Shown one piece after another: positions 1 through 7,157 of a stretch of 10,678 nt of DNA. The notes beneath the pieces are model-generated. The model saw only the letters and a list, made by a program, of their open reading frames with translations, was not told where the DNA came from and ran no database searches. The translations under genes were made by a program, and so were the position numbers. How positions within the stretch are numbered: the first letter of the stretch is position 1; each line of letters starts with the position of its first letter. The DNA comes from an uncultured Clostridium sp. (GTDB taxonomy: Bacteria > Bacillota > Clostridia > TANB77 > CAG-508): contig USFC01000055.1 of assembly GCA_900553865.1 (NCBI GenBank), positions 1 through 10,678 on the forward strand, read 5' to 3'.

Positions 1-119
1 AAAATTTAGTGCTAATAAATAAAAATTTTTAAGACATTTTCAAAAATGATTGACAATATTTAAAATATCTAATCAATATGAAATTTTAGAGAATTACAAT
101 AGTGTATGTATAAAACTTA

Positions 120-148
120 TAGACTTTTTTTTTCCATAATGATATAAT
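120..148 (+). promoter_or_regulatory. Likely sigma-A promoter of the glycosyltransferase operon
   Basis: A TAGACT box at 120-125 lies exactly 17 bases before a perfect TATAAT at 143-148. Transcription would start near 155, giving a leader of about 80 bases before the ATG at 234. No other convincing promoter was found before plsC, so this one probably serves the glycosyltransferase, P-loop/Asp23, cmk and plsC genes. The rest of 1-212 holds no gene and no clear structure. It does contain a lone TTGACA at 50-55, without a good -10 at the right distance. Confidence 0.6.
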
Positions 149-215
149 AACTAACGAAAATGGAATTTGAAAAAATGAGTTTATAAATTTTCTAAAAAAG
201 CTTTAGATAGCAATG

Positions 216-221
216 AAAGGA
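216..221 (+). promoter_or_regulatory. Ribosome binding site that decides the glycosyltransferase start
   Basis: AAAGGA sits 12 bases before the ATG at 234. The upstream in-frame ATG at 213 overlaps this site and has no purine-rich site of its own ahead of it. The spacing is a little long, but the later ATG is still the better choice. Confidence 0.55.
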
Positions 222-233
222 ATAAAAATTAAT

Positions 234-1727
234 ATGAAATTAGATAAGAAAGATATATTACATATAATAGTTATAATATTAGGAATTATATTTGTAGCGA
301 TACCAATATTTCACGAAAATTTATGGTTTGATGAAAGTTATTCAGTGGGTTTAGCAAATCATACTTTTACAGAAATTTGGACGATAGGTGGAAATGATGT
401 ACATCCTATTTTATATTATTGGATATTACATATTATTAATTTAATATTTGGAAACAAAATAATTTGCTACAGGTTATTTTCATTAGTTTGTATATCAATT
501 TTAGGAATACTTGGTTTTACACATATTAGAAAAGATTTTGGAAAAAATGTAGGATTAATCTTTTCATTTTTAGTATTTTTCTTACCTGTAAATATTGTAT
601 ATACAGGCGAAATTAGAATGTATACATTAGCCATGTTGTTAGTTACACTAATGTGCATATATGCGTATAGAATATATAAAAATAGAGATAAAAAACAAAT
701 TAAAAATTGGATTTTATTTACAATATTTAGCTTGGCATCAGCATATACACATTATTATGCTTTAGCTACGGCAGGAATTGTTAATTTAATGTTATTTGTA
801 TTTTTTACAAAAGAGGCAATTAAAGAGAAAAAGTTTACAAACAATTTAAAAATGTTTTTTGCAGTTGCAATTCCACAAATTATATTATATATGCCTTGGA
901 TAGTTTCTTTACTATTACAAGTAAAACAAGTATCATCAGGCTTTTGGATATCAATTAAATTTCCAGATTCATTAATAGAATTTTTTAATTTCCAATTTAC
1001 AGGAAATTTAGGTGGAGATGCGTATGTAAATCCTATAATTGCAGGAATGTTTGGAATAATAATATGTGCATACATGATATATGCTAATATAAAGAATAAA
1101 AGTAAAGAAGAAAAGCCAGAGAAACTTGCAATATTAATATGGGGAATACTTGTACTTGCTATATGTTTAGTTTCTTTAATAATATGGAGACCAATAATAT
1201 ATGCAAGATATATGTTATGTGTAACAGGATTGTTTATATTCTTCCTAAGTTATACAATGGCTAAAAAAGGAAATAAATATGTAACTATAGCTATTTGTAT
1301 AATATCATTAATAATATCTACATTTGTACAAGTAAAATTAATACAAACAAATTATGATGAAAGTAATAATAAGCATATAGAATATATAGAGAAAAATATA
1401 CAAAAAGACGATATTATATTACATAAAAATAATGTTGATGGTTTTGTTTTAGATGTGAATTTTTTAGATAATAAAGTATATTTTTGGAACAAAGATAATT
1501 GGAATGTAGAAGAAGCATATAAAGCTTTTGGATATAATTTTAAAACATGTGAAAATATAGATGAACTTAAAGAATATAAAGGAAGAATTTGGTTAATAAG
1601 TTCTAATGAAGATTTTATAAAAGAAGTAAATGAAGAGTTAGAAAATGTACAAATAGTAGAAACAAAATCATATAATGTAAAATACCATAATTTACATTAT
1701 ACAATTACACTAGTAGAAAAAGATTAA
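234..1727 (+). CDS. GT39/ArnT-like multispanning glycosyltransferase
   Basis: Predicted integral membrane glycosyltransferase of the GT39/PMT_2 (GT-C fold) group, which moves sugars from polyprenyl-phosphate donors onto lipids, proteins or polymers on the outer face of the membrane. The protein is 497 residues from the ATG at 234. An N-terminal membrane helix (about 8-26) leads into the first outer loop with WFDES; Asp33-Glu34 is the expected catalytic acidic pair. An acidic DVHP follows at 55-58, then GEIRMY (125-130) and YTHYY (171-175), all typical of the family. About 10 hydrophobic segments run to roughly residue 365, and the last 130 residues look soluble. It is first in the operon, 12 bases before the P-loop/Asp23 gene. 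The acceptor and sugar cannot be told from sequence. The family call is firm; the substrate is unknown. Confidence 0.82.
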   Translation: MKLDKKDILHIIVIILGIIFVAIPIFHENLWFDESYSVGLANHTFTEIWTIGGNDVHPILYYWILHIINLIFGNKIICYRLFSLVCISILGILGFTHIRKDFGKNVGLIFSFLVFFLPVNIVYTGEIRMYTLAMLLVTLMCIYAYRIYKNRDKKQIKNWILFTIFSLASAYTHYYALATAGIVNLMLFVFFTKEAIKEKKFTNNLKMFFAVAIPQIILYMPWIVSLLLQVKQVSSGFWISIKFPDSLIEFFNFQFTGNLGGDAYVNPIIAGMFGIIICAYMIYANIKNKSKEEKPEKLAILIWGILVLAICLVSLIIWRPIIYARYMLCVTGLFIFFLSYTMAKKGNKYVTIAICIISLIISTFVQVKLIQTNYDESNNKHIEYIEKNIQKDDIILHKNNVDGFVLDVNFLDNKVYFWNKDNWNVEEAYKAFGYNFKTCENIDELKEYKGRIWLISSNEDFIKEVNEELENVQIVETKSYNVKYHNLHYTITLVEKD

Positions 1728-1739
1728 AGGAGAAAATGT

Positions 1740-2567
1740 ATGAAAGATATAAGAGTGTATGCATTTGTAGGACCATCTGGAACAGGGAAAAGTTATAGAG
1801 CCCAAATGGTGGCAAGTGAAAATAATATTTCCTATATTATAGATGATGGGCTTTTAGTAAACGAAAATGAGGTAGTTGCAGGTGAGTCAGCCAAAAAGGC
1901 TCCAACAAAAATAGAAACAGTAAAACATGCAATTTTTATAGATGAAAAAGAAAGAAACCAAATGAAAAAAGCAATAAAAAAATTGAAGCCAGAATCAATT
2001 TTAATTTTAGGAACTTCAGATGGAATGGTAGAAAAAATCGCAGAAAACTTAGGCCTTCCTAAAATAGAAAAAACAATTTACATACAAGATGTAGCAACAG
2101 AAGCGGAAATGAAGACAGCAAGAAATATAAGAGTAACACAAGGAAAACATGTAATACCAGTGCCTACCTTTGAAATAAAAAAAGATTTTTCAGGTTACAT
2201 ATTAGACCCACTTCAAATATTTAAATCTAAGGGAAGCGGAAACAAACCATACATATCAGAAAAGTCAATAATAAGACCAACATTTAGCTATTTAGGAAAT
2301 TTTACGATTTCAGATACAGTATTTCGCCAAATAGTAGAATACTTAGCAAAAAAGACAGATGGAATTGCAAGAGTGATAAAAGCCAGAGTTGAAAATGACG
2401 GAGAAGGACCTTCAATTTATATGGAAGTTGCAGTCATATATGGGCAGAATGTAATAAAAGAATTAAGAATGTTTAAAGAAAAATGTGTAAAAGAGATTGA
2501 AAAACTAACAACAATGAGTGTGCAAAAAATAACAGTAATAGCTAAATCAATTGAAATGCCAAAATAA
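1740..2567 (+). CDS. P-loop NTPase fused to an Asp23/Gls24-like domain
   Basis: A 275-residue protein of two parts. The N-terminal part has a clear Walker A, GPSGTGKS (11-18), in a kinase-like setting. A hydrophobic strand ending in Asp68-Glu69 (HAIFIDE) or one ending in ILILGTSD (87-94) could supply the Walker B acid. Residues about 128-160 hold a distinctive QGKHVIPVPT stretch leading to a DPL. Residues about 182-272 resemble the Asp23/Gls24 (DUF322) family: a TISDTVFRQIVEYLAKKTDGI opening, an acidic strand (YMEVAVIYGQNV), an amphipathic helix and a final KITVIAKSI strand. Asp23-family proteins such as YqhY and YloU are linked to envelope stress and lipid metabolism. No transmembrane helix is seen, so it is likely cytosolic. 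AAAGGAG at 1726-1732 sets the start. Its place before cmk and plsC hints at a link to lipid or nucleotide supply, but no function is established. Confidence 0.75.
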   Translation: MKDIRVYAFVGPSGTGKSYRAQMVASENNISYIIDDGLLVNENEVVAGESAKKAPTKIETVKHAIFIDEKERNQMKKAIKKLKPESILILGTSDGMVEKIAENLGLPKIEKTIYIQDVATEAEMKTARNIRVTQGKHVIPVPTFEIKKDFSGYILDPLQIFKSKGSGNKPYISEKSIIRPTFSYLGNFTISDTVFRQIVEYLAKKTDGIARVIKARVENDGEGPSIYMEVAVIYGQNVIKELRMFKEKCVKEIEKLTTMSVQKITVIAKSIEMPK

Positions 2568-2573
2568 AAAATA

Positions 2574-2606
2574 TTAAACTATTAGGGCCGGGCCGTTTTA
2601 GTTTAA
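2574..2606 (+). promoter_or_regulatory. Hairpin with GC-rich loop in the cmk leader
   Basis: A perfect 8-bp inverted repeat, TTAAACTA at 2574-2581 and TAGTTTAA at 2599-2606, encloses a 17-base loop containing GGGCCGGGCC. That loop stands out sharply in such AT-rich surroundings. It lies between the P-loop/Asp23 stop and the cmk ribosome binding site (AGAGGAAG, about 2611-2618). There is no T-run after it, so it is not a normal terminator. It could modulate cmk translation or mRNA processing, or be a remnant of a small repeat. Confidence 0.4.
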
Positions 2607-2622
2607 GAAAAGAGGAAGAATT

Positions 2623-3327
2623 ATGTCATTTATAGTAGCGATAGATGGACCAGCAGGTACTGGGAAAGGAACAATAACAAGTTTAATTTCAAAAGAAATG
2701 GGATTAGTTAATATAGATACAGGGGCAACATACAGATGTGTGACTTTGTATTTAATAAAGAACAATATAAAATTAGAGGAAAAAGAAAAAATAATAGAAG
2801 CATTGCCTAATATTCATATAGACATGAAAAATGAACAAGGAATTCAAAAAGTATATTTAAATGGCAAAGATGTGACTGATGAAATAAGAAGCAAAGAGGT
2901 TACAAAAATAGTATCACTAGTATCTTCAATAGTAGAAGTTAGGTTGGCTATGGTAGAAGTTCAAAGAAACTTGGCAAAAGGCAAAGATGTTATAATGGAA
3001 GGAAGAGATATTACAACATATGTATTTCCAAAGGCAGATGTAAAGATTTATTTAGATGCAGCAGAAGAAGAAAGAGCAAAAAGAAGATATAAAGAAATGC
3101 AAGAAAAGAAAATAGAAATGACATATGAAGAAGTTTTAAAAAACATACAGCAGAGAGATAAAAATGACAAAGAAAAAGAAATAGGAGCTTTAAAAATAGC
3201 TGAAGATGCTATTTATATAGATACAACGAATTTAAGTATAGAAGAAGTAAAAGATAAAGTTGAAGAAATTATAAGAAAAATTAGGAAAGGAAATAATGTT
3301 AATTCATTATATGGTATAAATAGATGA
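2623..3327 (+). CDS. cmk: Cytidylate (CMP/dCMP) kinase
   Basis: Phosphorylates CMP and dCMP with ATP in the cytosol, feeding CTP needed for nucleic acids and for CDP-diacylglycerol in phospholipid synthesis. The 234 residues match the usual bacterial length. Walker A is GPAGTGKG (9-16). DTGATYR (32-38) is the substrate-binding element, with Thr where many homologues have Met. EGRDITTYVFPKAD is the family's GRDI/VFPxA block, followed by an ERAKRRY lid segment. Near the C-terminus the RDxxD motif is kept, but the arginine that follows in E. coli-type enzymes is Lys (QQRDKNDKEKEIGAL), a conservative change at the CMP-binding site. The stop overlaps the plsC start by ATGA, so the two are translationally coupled. 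cmk next to plsC and an S1 gene is a common Bacillota arrangement. Confidence 0.95.
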   Translation: MSFIVAIDGPAGTGKGTITSLISKEMGLVNIDTGATYRCVTLYLIKNNIKLEEKEKIIEALPNIHIDMKNEQGIQKVYLNGKDVTDEIRSKEVTKIVSLVSSIVEVRLAMVEVQRNLAKGKDVIMEGRDITTYVFPKADVKIYLDAAEEERAKRRYKEMQEKKIEMTYEEVLKNIQQRDKNDKEKEIGALKIAEDAIYIDTTNLSIEEVKDKVEEIIRKIRKGNNVNSLYGINR

Positions 3328-3917
3328 AAAGAAAATTAAAAAGAGTTTTAGGAATAGTAATAGAAAAAATATTATATGTTTATTGCATAATGTTTCATAG
3401 AATGAAAGTTGAAGGAAGAGAAAATATTCCTATGAATGAACCGGTTATATTTTGTGGAAACCATAGAACATTTTTAGACCCAGTATTAATAAAAGTTACA
3501 GCCAAAAGAGATTGCCATTTTTTAGCAAAAGGTACCTTATATAAAAATAAATTCTTGGCCTTTTTAGGTTGGGTATTTGAAACAATTCCAGTATTAAAAG
3601 ATTCAAAAGATATAAATGCAATAAAGCAATCTTTAAGATATTTAAAAAATGGAGAATGTATAGCGCTTTTCCCAGAAGGAACAAGAAATGGAATAGCTAA
3701 AGGAGAAAAGGTAAAAGATGGTGCAGCATTTTTTTCACTAAGAACTGGTGCTAAAATAGTTCCGGTTGGAATATCAGGAAAAACAGGTCCATTTTCAAAA
3801 GCAATAGTGCGATATGGAAAGCCATTAGACTACAGCCATTATGATAAAAATGACGAAGAAGCACTAGATAAAATAACAGAAGATTTAATGGAAAAAATAT
3901 TAGAATTAACAAAATAA
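3324..3917 (+). CDS. plsC: 1-acyl-sn-glycerol-3-phosphate acyltransferase
   Basis: Adds the second acyl chain to lysophosphatidic acid to make phosphatidic acid at the cytoplasmic face of the membrane. The 197-residue length is normal for the compact bacterial PlsC. A hydrophobic N-terminal segment (about 8-24) probably anchors the protein. The catalytic HX4D motif is NHRTFLD, with His47 and Asp52; FPEGTR (116-121) binds the glycerol phosphate; VPVGISG follows at about 146-152. No ribosome binding site lies close to the ATG at 3324, which overlaps the cmk stop codon. Expression therefore probably depends on ribosomes re-initiating after cmk. The long palindrome begins 7 bases after its stop codon. 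The call is firm, though the acyl donor (acyl-ACP or acyl-CoA) cannot be told. Confidence 0.93.
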   Translation: MKRKLKRVLGIVIEKILYVYCIMFHRMKVEGRENIPMNEPVIFCGNHRTFLDPVLIKVTAKRDCHFLAKGTLYKNKFLAFLGWVFETIPVLKDSKDINAIKQSLRYLKNGECIALFPEGTRNGIAKGEKVKDGAAFFSLRTGAKIVPVGISGKTGPFSKAIVRYGKPLDYSHYDKNDEEALDKITEDLMEKILELTK

Positions 3918-3924
3918 ACTGACG

Positions 3925-4004
3925 AAGGACATTTGGGGACGGGTCACATTTGTCCTTTACATAAAACTTCAAAGGACAAATGTGACCCGTCCCCAAATGT
4001 CCTT
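3925..4004. repeat. 80-bp REP/MITE-like palindrome
   Basis: Two perfect 34-base inverted arms, 3925-3958 and 3971-4004, are separated by a 12-base AT-rich loop. Each arm begins with AAGGACA or its kin and ends with TGTCCTT, so each can also fold on itself through a 7-bp stem. This gives a nested, cruciform-like structure. The core GGGGACGGGTCACA is GC-rich, unlike the surroundings. From memory, GGGACGG...GTCCC-type palindromes are often dispersed intergenic repeats, in some genomes linked to REP-associated (Y1) transposases. No coding sequence lies inside and no clear target duplication flanks it. It may also stabilise the 3' end of the plsC mRNA or end transcription, although no T-run follows. 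Confidence 0.85.
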
Positions 4005-4027
4005 TAAGAAAAAATGCGAAAATTATG

Positions 4028-4056
4028 TTGACAATAAAAATAGATTGCTATATAAT
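4028..4056 (+). promoter_or_regulatory. Consensus sigma-A promoter for the S1-domain gene
   Basis: A perfect TTGACA at 4028-4033 is followed, after exactly 17 bases, by a perfect TATAAT at 4051-4056. Transcription would start near 4063, leaving a short leader of about 25 bases with AAGGTGAG (4077-4084) directly before the ATG at 4088. This is the strongest promoter in the window and separates the S1 gene from the plsC operon. With no terminator after the S1 gene, it may also serve typA. Confidence 0.85.
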
Positions 4057-4087
4057 AAAATAGTTAAAATTTAGATAAGGTGAGAAT

Positions 4088-5188
4088 ATGAAAGAAGAAA
4101 AAGAATTAACTTTTGAAGAATTATTAAAACAAGAAACTTTAAAAGAAAAAAAATTAGAAAAAACAGTTACAGGAAAAATTATTAGCATAACCTCTAAAGG
4201 CGAAATTTTTGTAGACATAAACTATAAAGCTGATGGAATTATCCCTAAAAAAGAGTATAGCAATGATGAAAATGCAAATCCTAAAGATGAATTTAAAGTA
4301 GGAGATACAATTACAGCAGATGTTTTAAAATTAAATGATGGATTAGGAAATGTGTTATTGTCTTATAAAAGAGTTAAAAATCGCGAAAATAAAAACAAAA
4401 TAGAAGAAAAATATAAAAATAGTGAAATAATAGAAGCAAAAGTTGCAAAGGTAAGTGAAAAAGGGCTAATTGTAGTTGTAAATGACACACAAATATTTAT
4501 TCCAATATCATTATCAGGAATAAGTAGAGGTGAAGATGTAAACTCATATTTAGATAAAAATGTAAAATTTAAAATAACAGAATATGATGCAAAAACAAAT
4601 AGAATAATAGGCTCAATTCGCATAGTATTAGACGAGGAGAAAAAGGCAAAACAAGAAGAATTTTGGAATAGCATAGAATTAGGCAAAAAATACAAAGGTA
4701 TTGTTTCAAGCTTAAGTTCTTATGGTGCATTTGTAGATTTAGGTGTAACACAAGGTTTACTTCATGTTTCAGAAATTTCATGGGATAGAAATGCAAAAGT
4801 AGACGAAATTTTAAAGCAAGGACAAGAAATTGAAGTAACAGTTATAGATTTAGATAAAGAAAATAGACGTATAAAGTTAAGTTATGTGGGAAAAGGACCA
4901 AACCCATGGAGTAAGGTTTCAGAAAAATACCATGTAGGCGACATTGTAAAAGTTAAAGTAGTTAAAATGATGCCATTTGGAGTTTTTGTAGAATTAGAAG
5001 CAGGAATTCAAGGCTTAGTACATATTTCTCAAATTGTAGAAAGAAAAATAACAAAACCAGAAGAAGAACTAAAAATAGGACAAAATGTAAATGCGAAAAT
5101 AATAGAACTAGATGTAGAAAATCAAAAAATAGAATTATCTATAAAAGAGTTAGAAGGAACATCAAACGAATATAAAGAAGAATTATAA
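4088..5188 (+). CDS. rpsA: S1-domain RNA-binding protein (RpsA/YpfD type)
   Basis: RNA-binding protein related to ribosomal protein S1 and Bacillus YpfD, likely acting in mRNA binding or translation in the cytosol. The 366 residues hold four S1 repeats, at about 24-97, 112-178, 198-268 and 283-355. The third and fourth are the most canonical, with SYGAFVDLG...GLLHVSEIS and PFGVFVELE...GLVHISQI. The first two are more diverged, as usual for the family. E. coli S1 has six repeats; four is normal for Bacillota. The N-terminal 23 residues are charged and lack a domain. The gene has its own consensus promoter and lies 88 bases before typA. In many Clostridia ispH lies between plsC and this gene or is fused to it; here ispH is absent. 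Whether the protein is a true ribosomal component is uncertain. Confidence 0.9.
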   Translation: MKEEKELTFEELLKQETLKEKKLEKTVTGKIISITSKGEIFVDINYKADGIIPKKEYSNDENANPKDEFKVGDTITADVLKLNDGLGNVLLSYKRVKNRENKNKIEEKYKNSEIIEAKVAKVSEKGLIVVVNDTQIFIPISLSGISRGEDVNSYLDKNVKFKITEYDAKTNRIIGSIRIVLDEEKKAKQEEFWNSIELGKKYKGIVSSLSSYGAFVDLGVTQGLLHVSEISWDRNAKVDEILKQGQEIEVTVIDLDKENRRIKLSYVGKGPNPWSKVSEKYHVGDIVKVKVVKMMPFGVFVELEAGIQGLVHISQIVERKITKPEEELKIGQNVNAKIIELDVENQKIELSIKELEGTSNEYKEEL

Positions 5189-5208
5189 AATTAATGTAAA
5201 AAAGAATA

Positions 5209-5257
5209 CAGAAGAAGGAAGTTTTTTATGTCTGACTTCCAACTTCTGATTTCTAAT
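5209..5257 (+). repeat. Heptad tandem repeats forming a hairpin before typA
   Basis: Four 7-base units with consensus TTCTGAY run in register at 5230-5257: GTCTGAC, TTCCAAC, TTCTGAT, TTCTAAT. The first three can pair with an upstream purine-rich arm. Bases 5209-5222 and 5235-5248 form a 14-bp stem with one two-base mismatch in the middle, around a 12-base loop with a T-run. It ends about a dozen bases before the typA ribosome binding site (AAGGGG, 5261-5266). No T-run follows the 3' arm, so it is not a standard terminator on the + strand. Such short heptad repeats occur dispersed in some bacterial genomes. A regulatory role in typA translation is possible but unproven. Confidence 0.5.
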
Positions 5258-5275
5258 GAGAAGGGGTAATAAAAA

Positions 5276-7084
5276 ATGAAAAACGAGAATATAAGAAATA
5301 TAGCAATAATTGCACACGTTGACCACGGAAAAACAACACTTGTAGACTGCTTATTAAAACAAAGTCATGTATTTAGAGAAAATGAACAAGTTCAAGAAAG
5401 AGTAATGGACTCAAACGACTTAGAAAAAGAAAGAGGAATAACAATTCTTTCTAAAAATACTTCAGTAATGTATAATGGAGTAAAAATAAATATAGTAGAT
5501 ACACCAGGCCACGCAGACTTTGGTGGAGAAGTAGAACGTGTACTAAAAACTGTAGATGGAGTTTTACTATTAGTAGATGCTTTTGAAGGACCAATGCCTC
5601 AAACAAGAGAAGTTTTAAAAAAATCATTAGCACTTAACTTAAAACCAATAGTTGTAATAAATAAAATAGATAGACCAGGTTCAGACCCAGCAAAAGTTGT
5701 AGACAAAGTATTAGAGCTATTTATAGAATTAAATGCAAATGACGACCAATTAGACTTCCCAGTTGTATATGCATCAGCAAAAAACGGAATAGCTAAAATG
5801 AGCTTAGATGAAGAAAGCGATAATGTAAACTGTATATTTGACACAATCGTTAAATATATAGATGCGCCAGATTGTGAAATAGAAGGACCAGCTCAAATGT
5901 TAGTTTCTAATATAGACTATGATGACTACTTAGGAAGAATAGCAATAGGAAGAATAGAAAGAGGAACAATAAAATCTGGTATGCCAATTGTAATTTGTAA
6001 ACAAGAAAAGAATGTACAAGGAAAAGTAGCAAAATTATTCACATACCAAGGTTTAAAAAGAGTAGAAGTTGAAGAAGCAGGTGCAGGTGATATAGTTGCG
6101 CTATCAGGAATTGCAGATATCAACATAGGTGACACTATATGTGATATAAACAACCCAGAAAAAATACCATTTGTAGATATAGACGAGCCAACAGTATCTA
6201 TGACATTTAGTGTAAATAATGGACCTTTTGCAGGAAAAGAAGGTCAATTTATTACATCAAGACATATTCGTGATAGATTATTTAAAGAACTAGAAAGAAA
6301 TGTATCTTTAAGAGTTAAAGAAACAGATTCAGCAGATAGCTTTGAAGTATGTGGACGTGGAGAATTACACTTATCTGTATTAATAGAAACCATGAGAAGA
6401 GAGGGATTTGAGCTATTAGTATCTCGTCCAAAAGTTATATTTAAAGAAATAGATGGTGTAAAATGCGAACCAATGGAAAGATTAGTAGTAAATGTGCCAG
6501 ACGATTCTATAGGAACAGTTATAGAAAAATTAGGAAGACGTAAAGCTGAAATGTTAAATATGGAGCCAGCAGAATTAGGACATACAAAAGTAGAATTTAA
6601 AATACCAGCACGTGGACTAATAGGATATAGAACAGAATTTTTAACAGACACAAAAGGTACGGGAACAATGAACTCAATATTTGAATGCTATGAACCATAT
6701 AAAGGAGAAATTCAAGCTAGAACAAGAGGCGTATTAGTAGCCTTTGAACAAGGAACATCTGTAACATATGGTCTATACAATGCACAAGAAAGAGGAGAGC
6801 TTTTAATAGGAGCAGGTGTAGATGTATATGAAGGAATGATAGTTGGAATAAACTCAAGAAATGAAGACATTGCAATAAATGTATGTAAAGAAAAACATTT
6901 AACAAACACAAGAGCTTCAGGTTCAGATGATGCATTACGTTTAGTTCCACCACTACAAATGTCACTAGAAAAAGCTATTGAATTTATAGCCGAAGACGAA
7001 CTAGTTGAAGTAACACCTAAAAATATTAGATTAAGAAAGAAAACATTAGATACAAAAACTAGAGAAAGAGAAGCAAGAAGATAA
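5276..7084 (+). CDS. typA: TypA/BipA ribosome-associated GTPase
   Basis: Translational GTPase of the EF-G/LepA superfamily that binds 70S ribosomes and assists 50S assembly and growth under stress, notably cold. Length is 602 residues, as expected (about 600-615). The G motifs are intact: G1 AHVDHGKT (13-20), the switch region with ERGITI (about 51-56), G3 DTPGH (75-79), G4 NKID (129-132) and G5 SAK (167-169). After the beta-barrel domain comes the GRGELHLSVLIETMRREGFE block of domain III. Next are the TypA-specific C-terminal regions, including RGLIGYRTEFLTDTKGTGTMN and a basic tail (RLRKKTLDTKTREREARR). The start has AAGGGG 9 bases upstream. It follows the S1 gene on the same strand without a terminator and ends at a strong intrinsic terminator, so the two may share transcripts. 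Confidence 0.97.
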   Translation: MKNENIRNIAIIAHVDHGKTTLVDCLLKQSHVFRENEQVQERVMDSNDLEKERGITILSKNTSVMYNGVKINIVDTPGHADFGGEVERVLKTVDGVLLLVDAFEGPMPQTREVLKKSLALNLKPIVVINKIDRPGSDPAKVVDKVLELFIELNANDDQLDFPVVYASAKNGIAKMSLDEESDNVNCIFDTIVKYIDAPDCEIEGPAQMLVSNIDYDDYLGRIAIGRIERGTIKSGMPIVICKQEKNVQGKVAKLFTYQGLKRVEVEEAGAGDIVALSGIADINIGDTICDINNPEKIPFVDIDEPTVSMTFSVNNGPFAGKEGQFITSRHIRDRLFKELERNVSLRVKETDSADSFEVCGRGELHLSVLIETMRREGFELLVSRPKVIFKEIDGVKCEPMERLVVNVPDDSIGTVIEKLGRRKAEMLNMEPAELGHTKVEFKIPARGLIGYRTEFLTDTKGTGTMNSIFECYEPYKGEIQARTRGVLVAFEQGTSVTYGLYNAQERGELLIGAGVDVYEGMIVGINSRNEDIAINVCKEKHLTNTRASGSDDALRLVPPLQMSLEKAIEFIAEDELVEVTPKNIRLRKKTLDTKTREREARR

Positions 7085-7092
7085 AATAAATT

Positions 7093-7122
7093 AAAAGGCG
7101 TCAACTAAAAAGACGCCTTTTT
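7093..7122 (+). terminator. Intrinsic terminator of typA
   Basis: A perfect 10-bp stem, AAAAGGCGTC (7093-7102) with GACGCCTTTT (7112-7121), encloses a 9-base loop and ends in five T residues. It lies 8 bases after the typA stop codon. The A-run on the left would also make it work, more weakly, on the minus strand. trmR begins only 36 bases later without an obvious promoter, so some read-through is likely. Confidence 0.9.
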
Positions 7123-7157
7123 ACTAAAGTAATTAATAAAATGAGTAAGAGGGAAAA

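Noticed and set aside
50..79. TTGACA at 50-55 as a promoter
   Set aside because: No acceptable -10 box lies 16-18 bases downstream; the best matches have only about three of six bases.
213..233. In-frame ATG at 213 as the glycosyltransferase start
   Set aside because: It has no ribosome binding site, and AAAGGA just inside it points to the ATG at 234.
3751..3996. Minus-strand frame starting in the palindrome
   Set aside because: Its start lies in the repeat arm and its body is antisense to plsC; no ribosome binding site or family likeness.
3925..4004. CRISPR repeat or intrinsic terminator reading of the palindrome
   Set aside because: There is one copy only, with no spacers, and no T-run follows either arm as a standard terminator needs.
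6244..7104. Open minus-strand frames of 130-135 residues across typA
   Set aside because: They lie wholly or almost wholly antisense to typA, have no family likeness or ribosome binding sites, and result from AT-rich codon use on the opposite strand.
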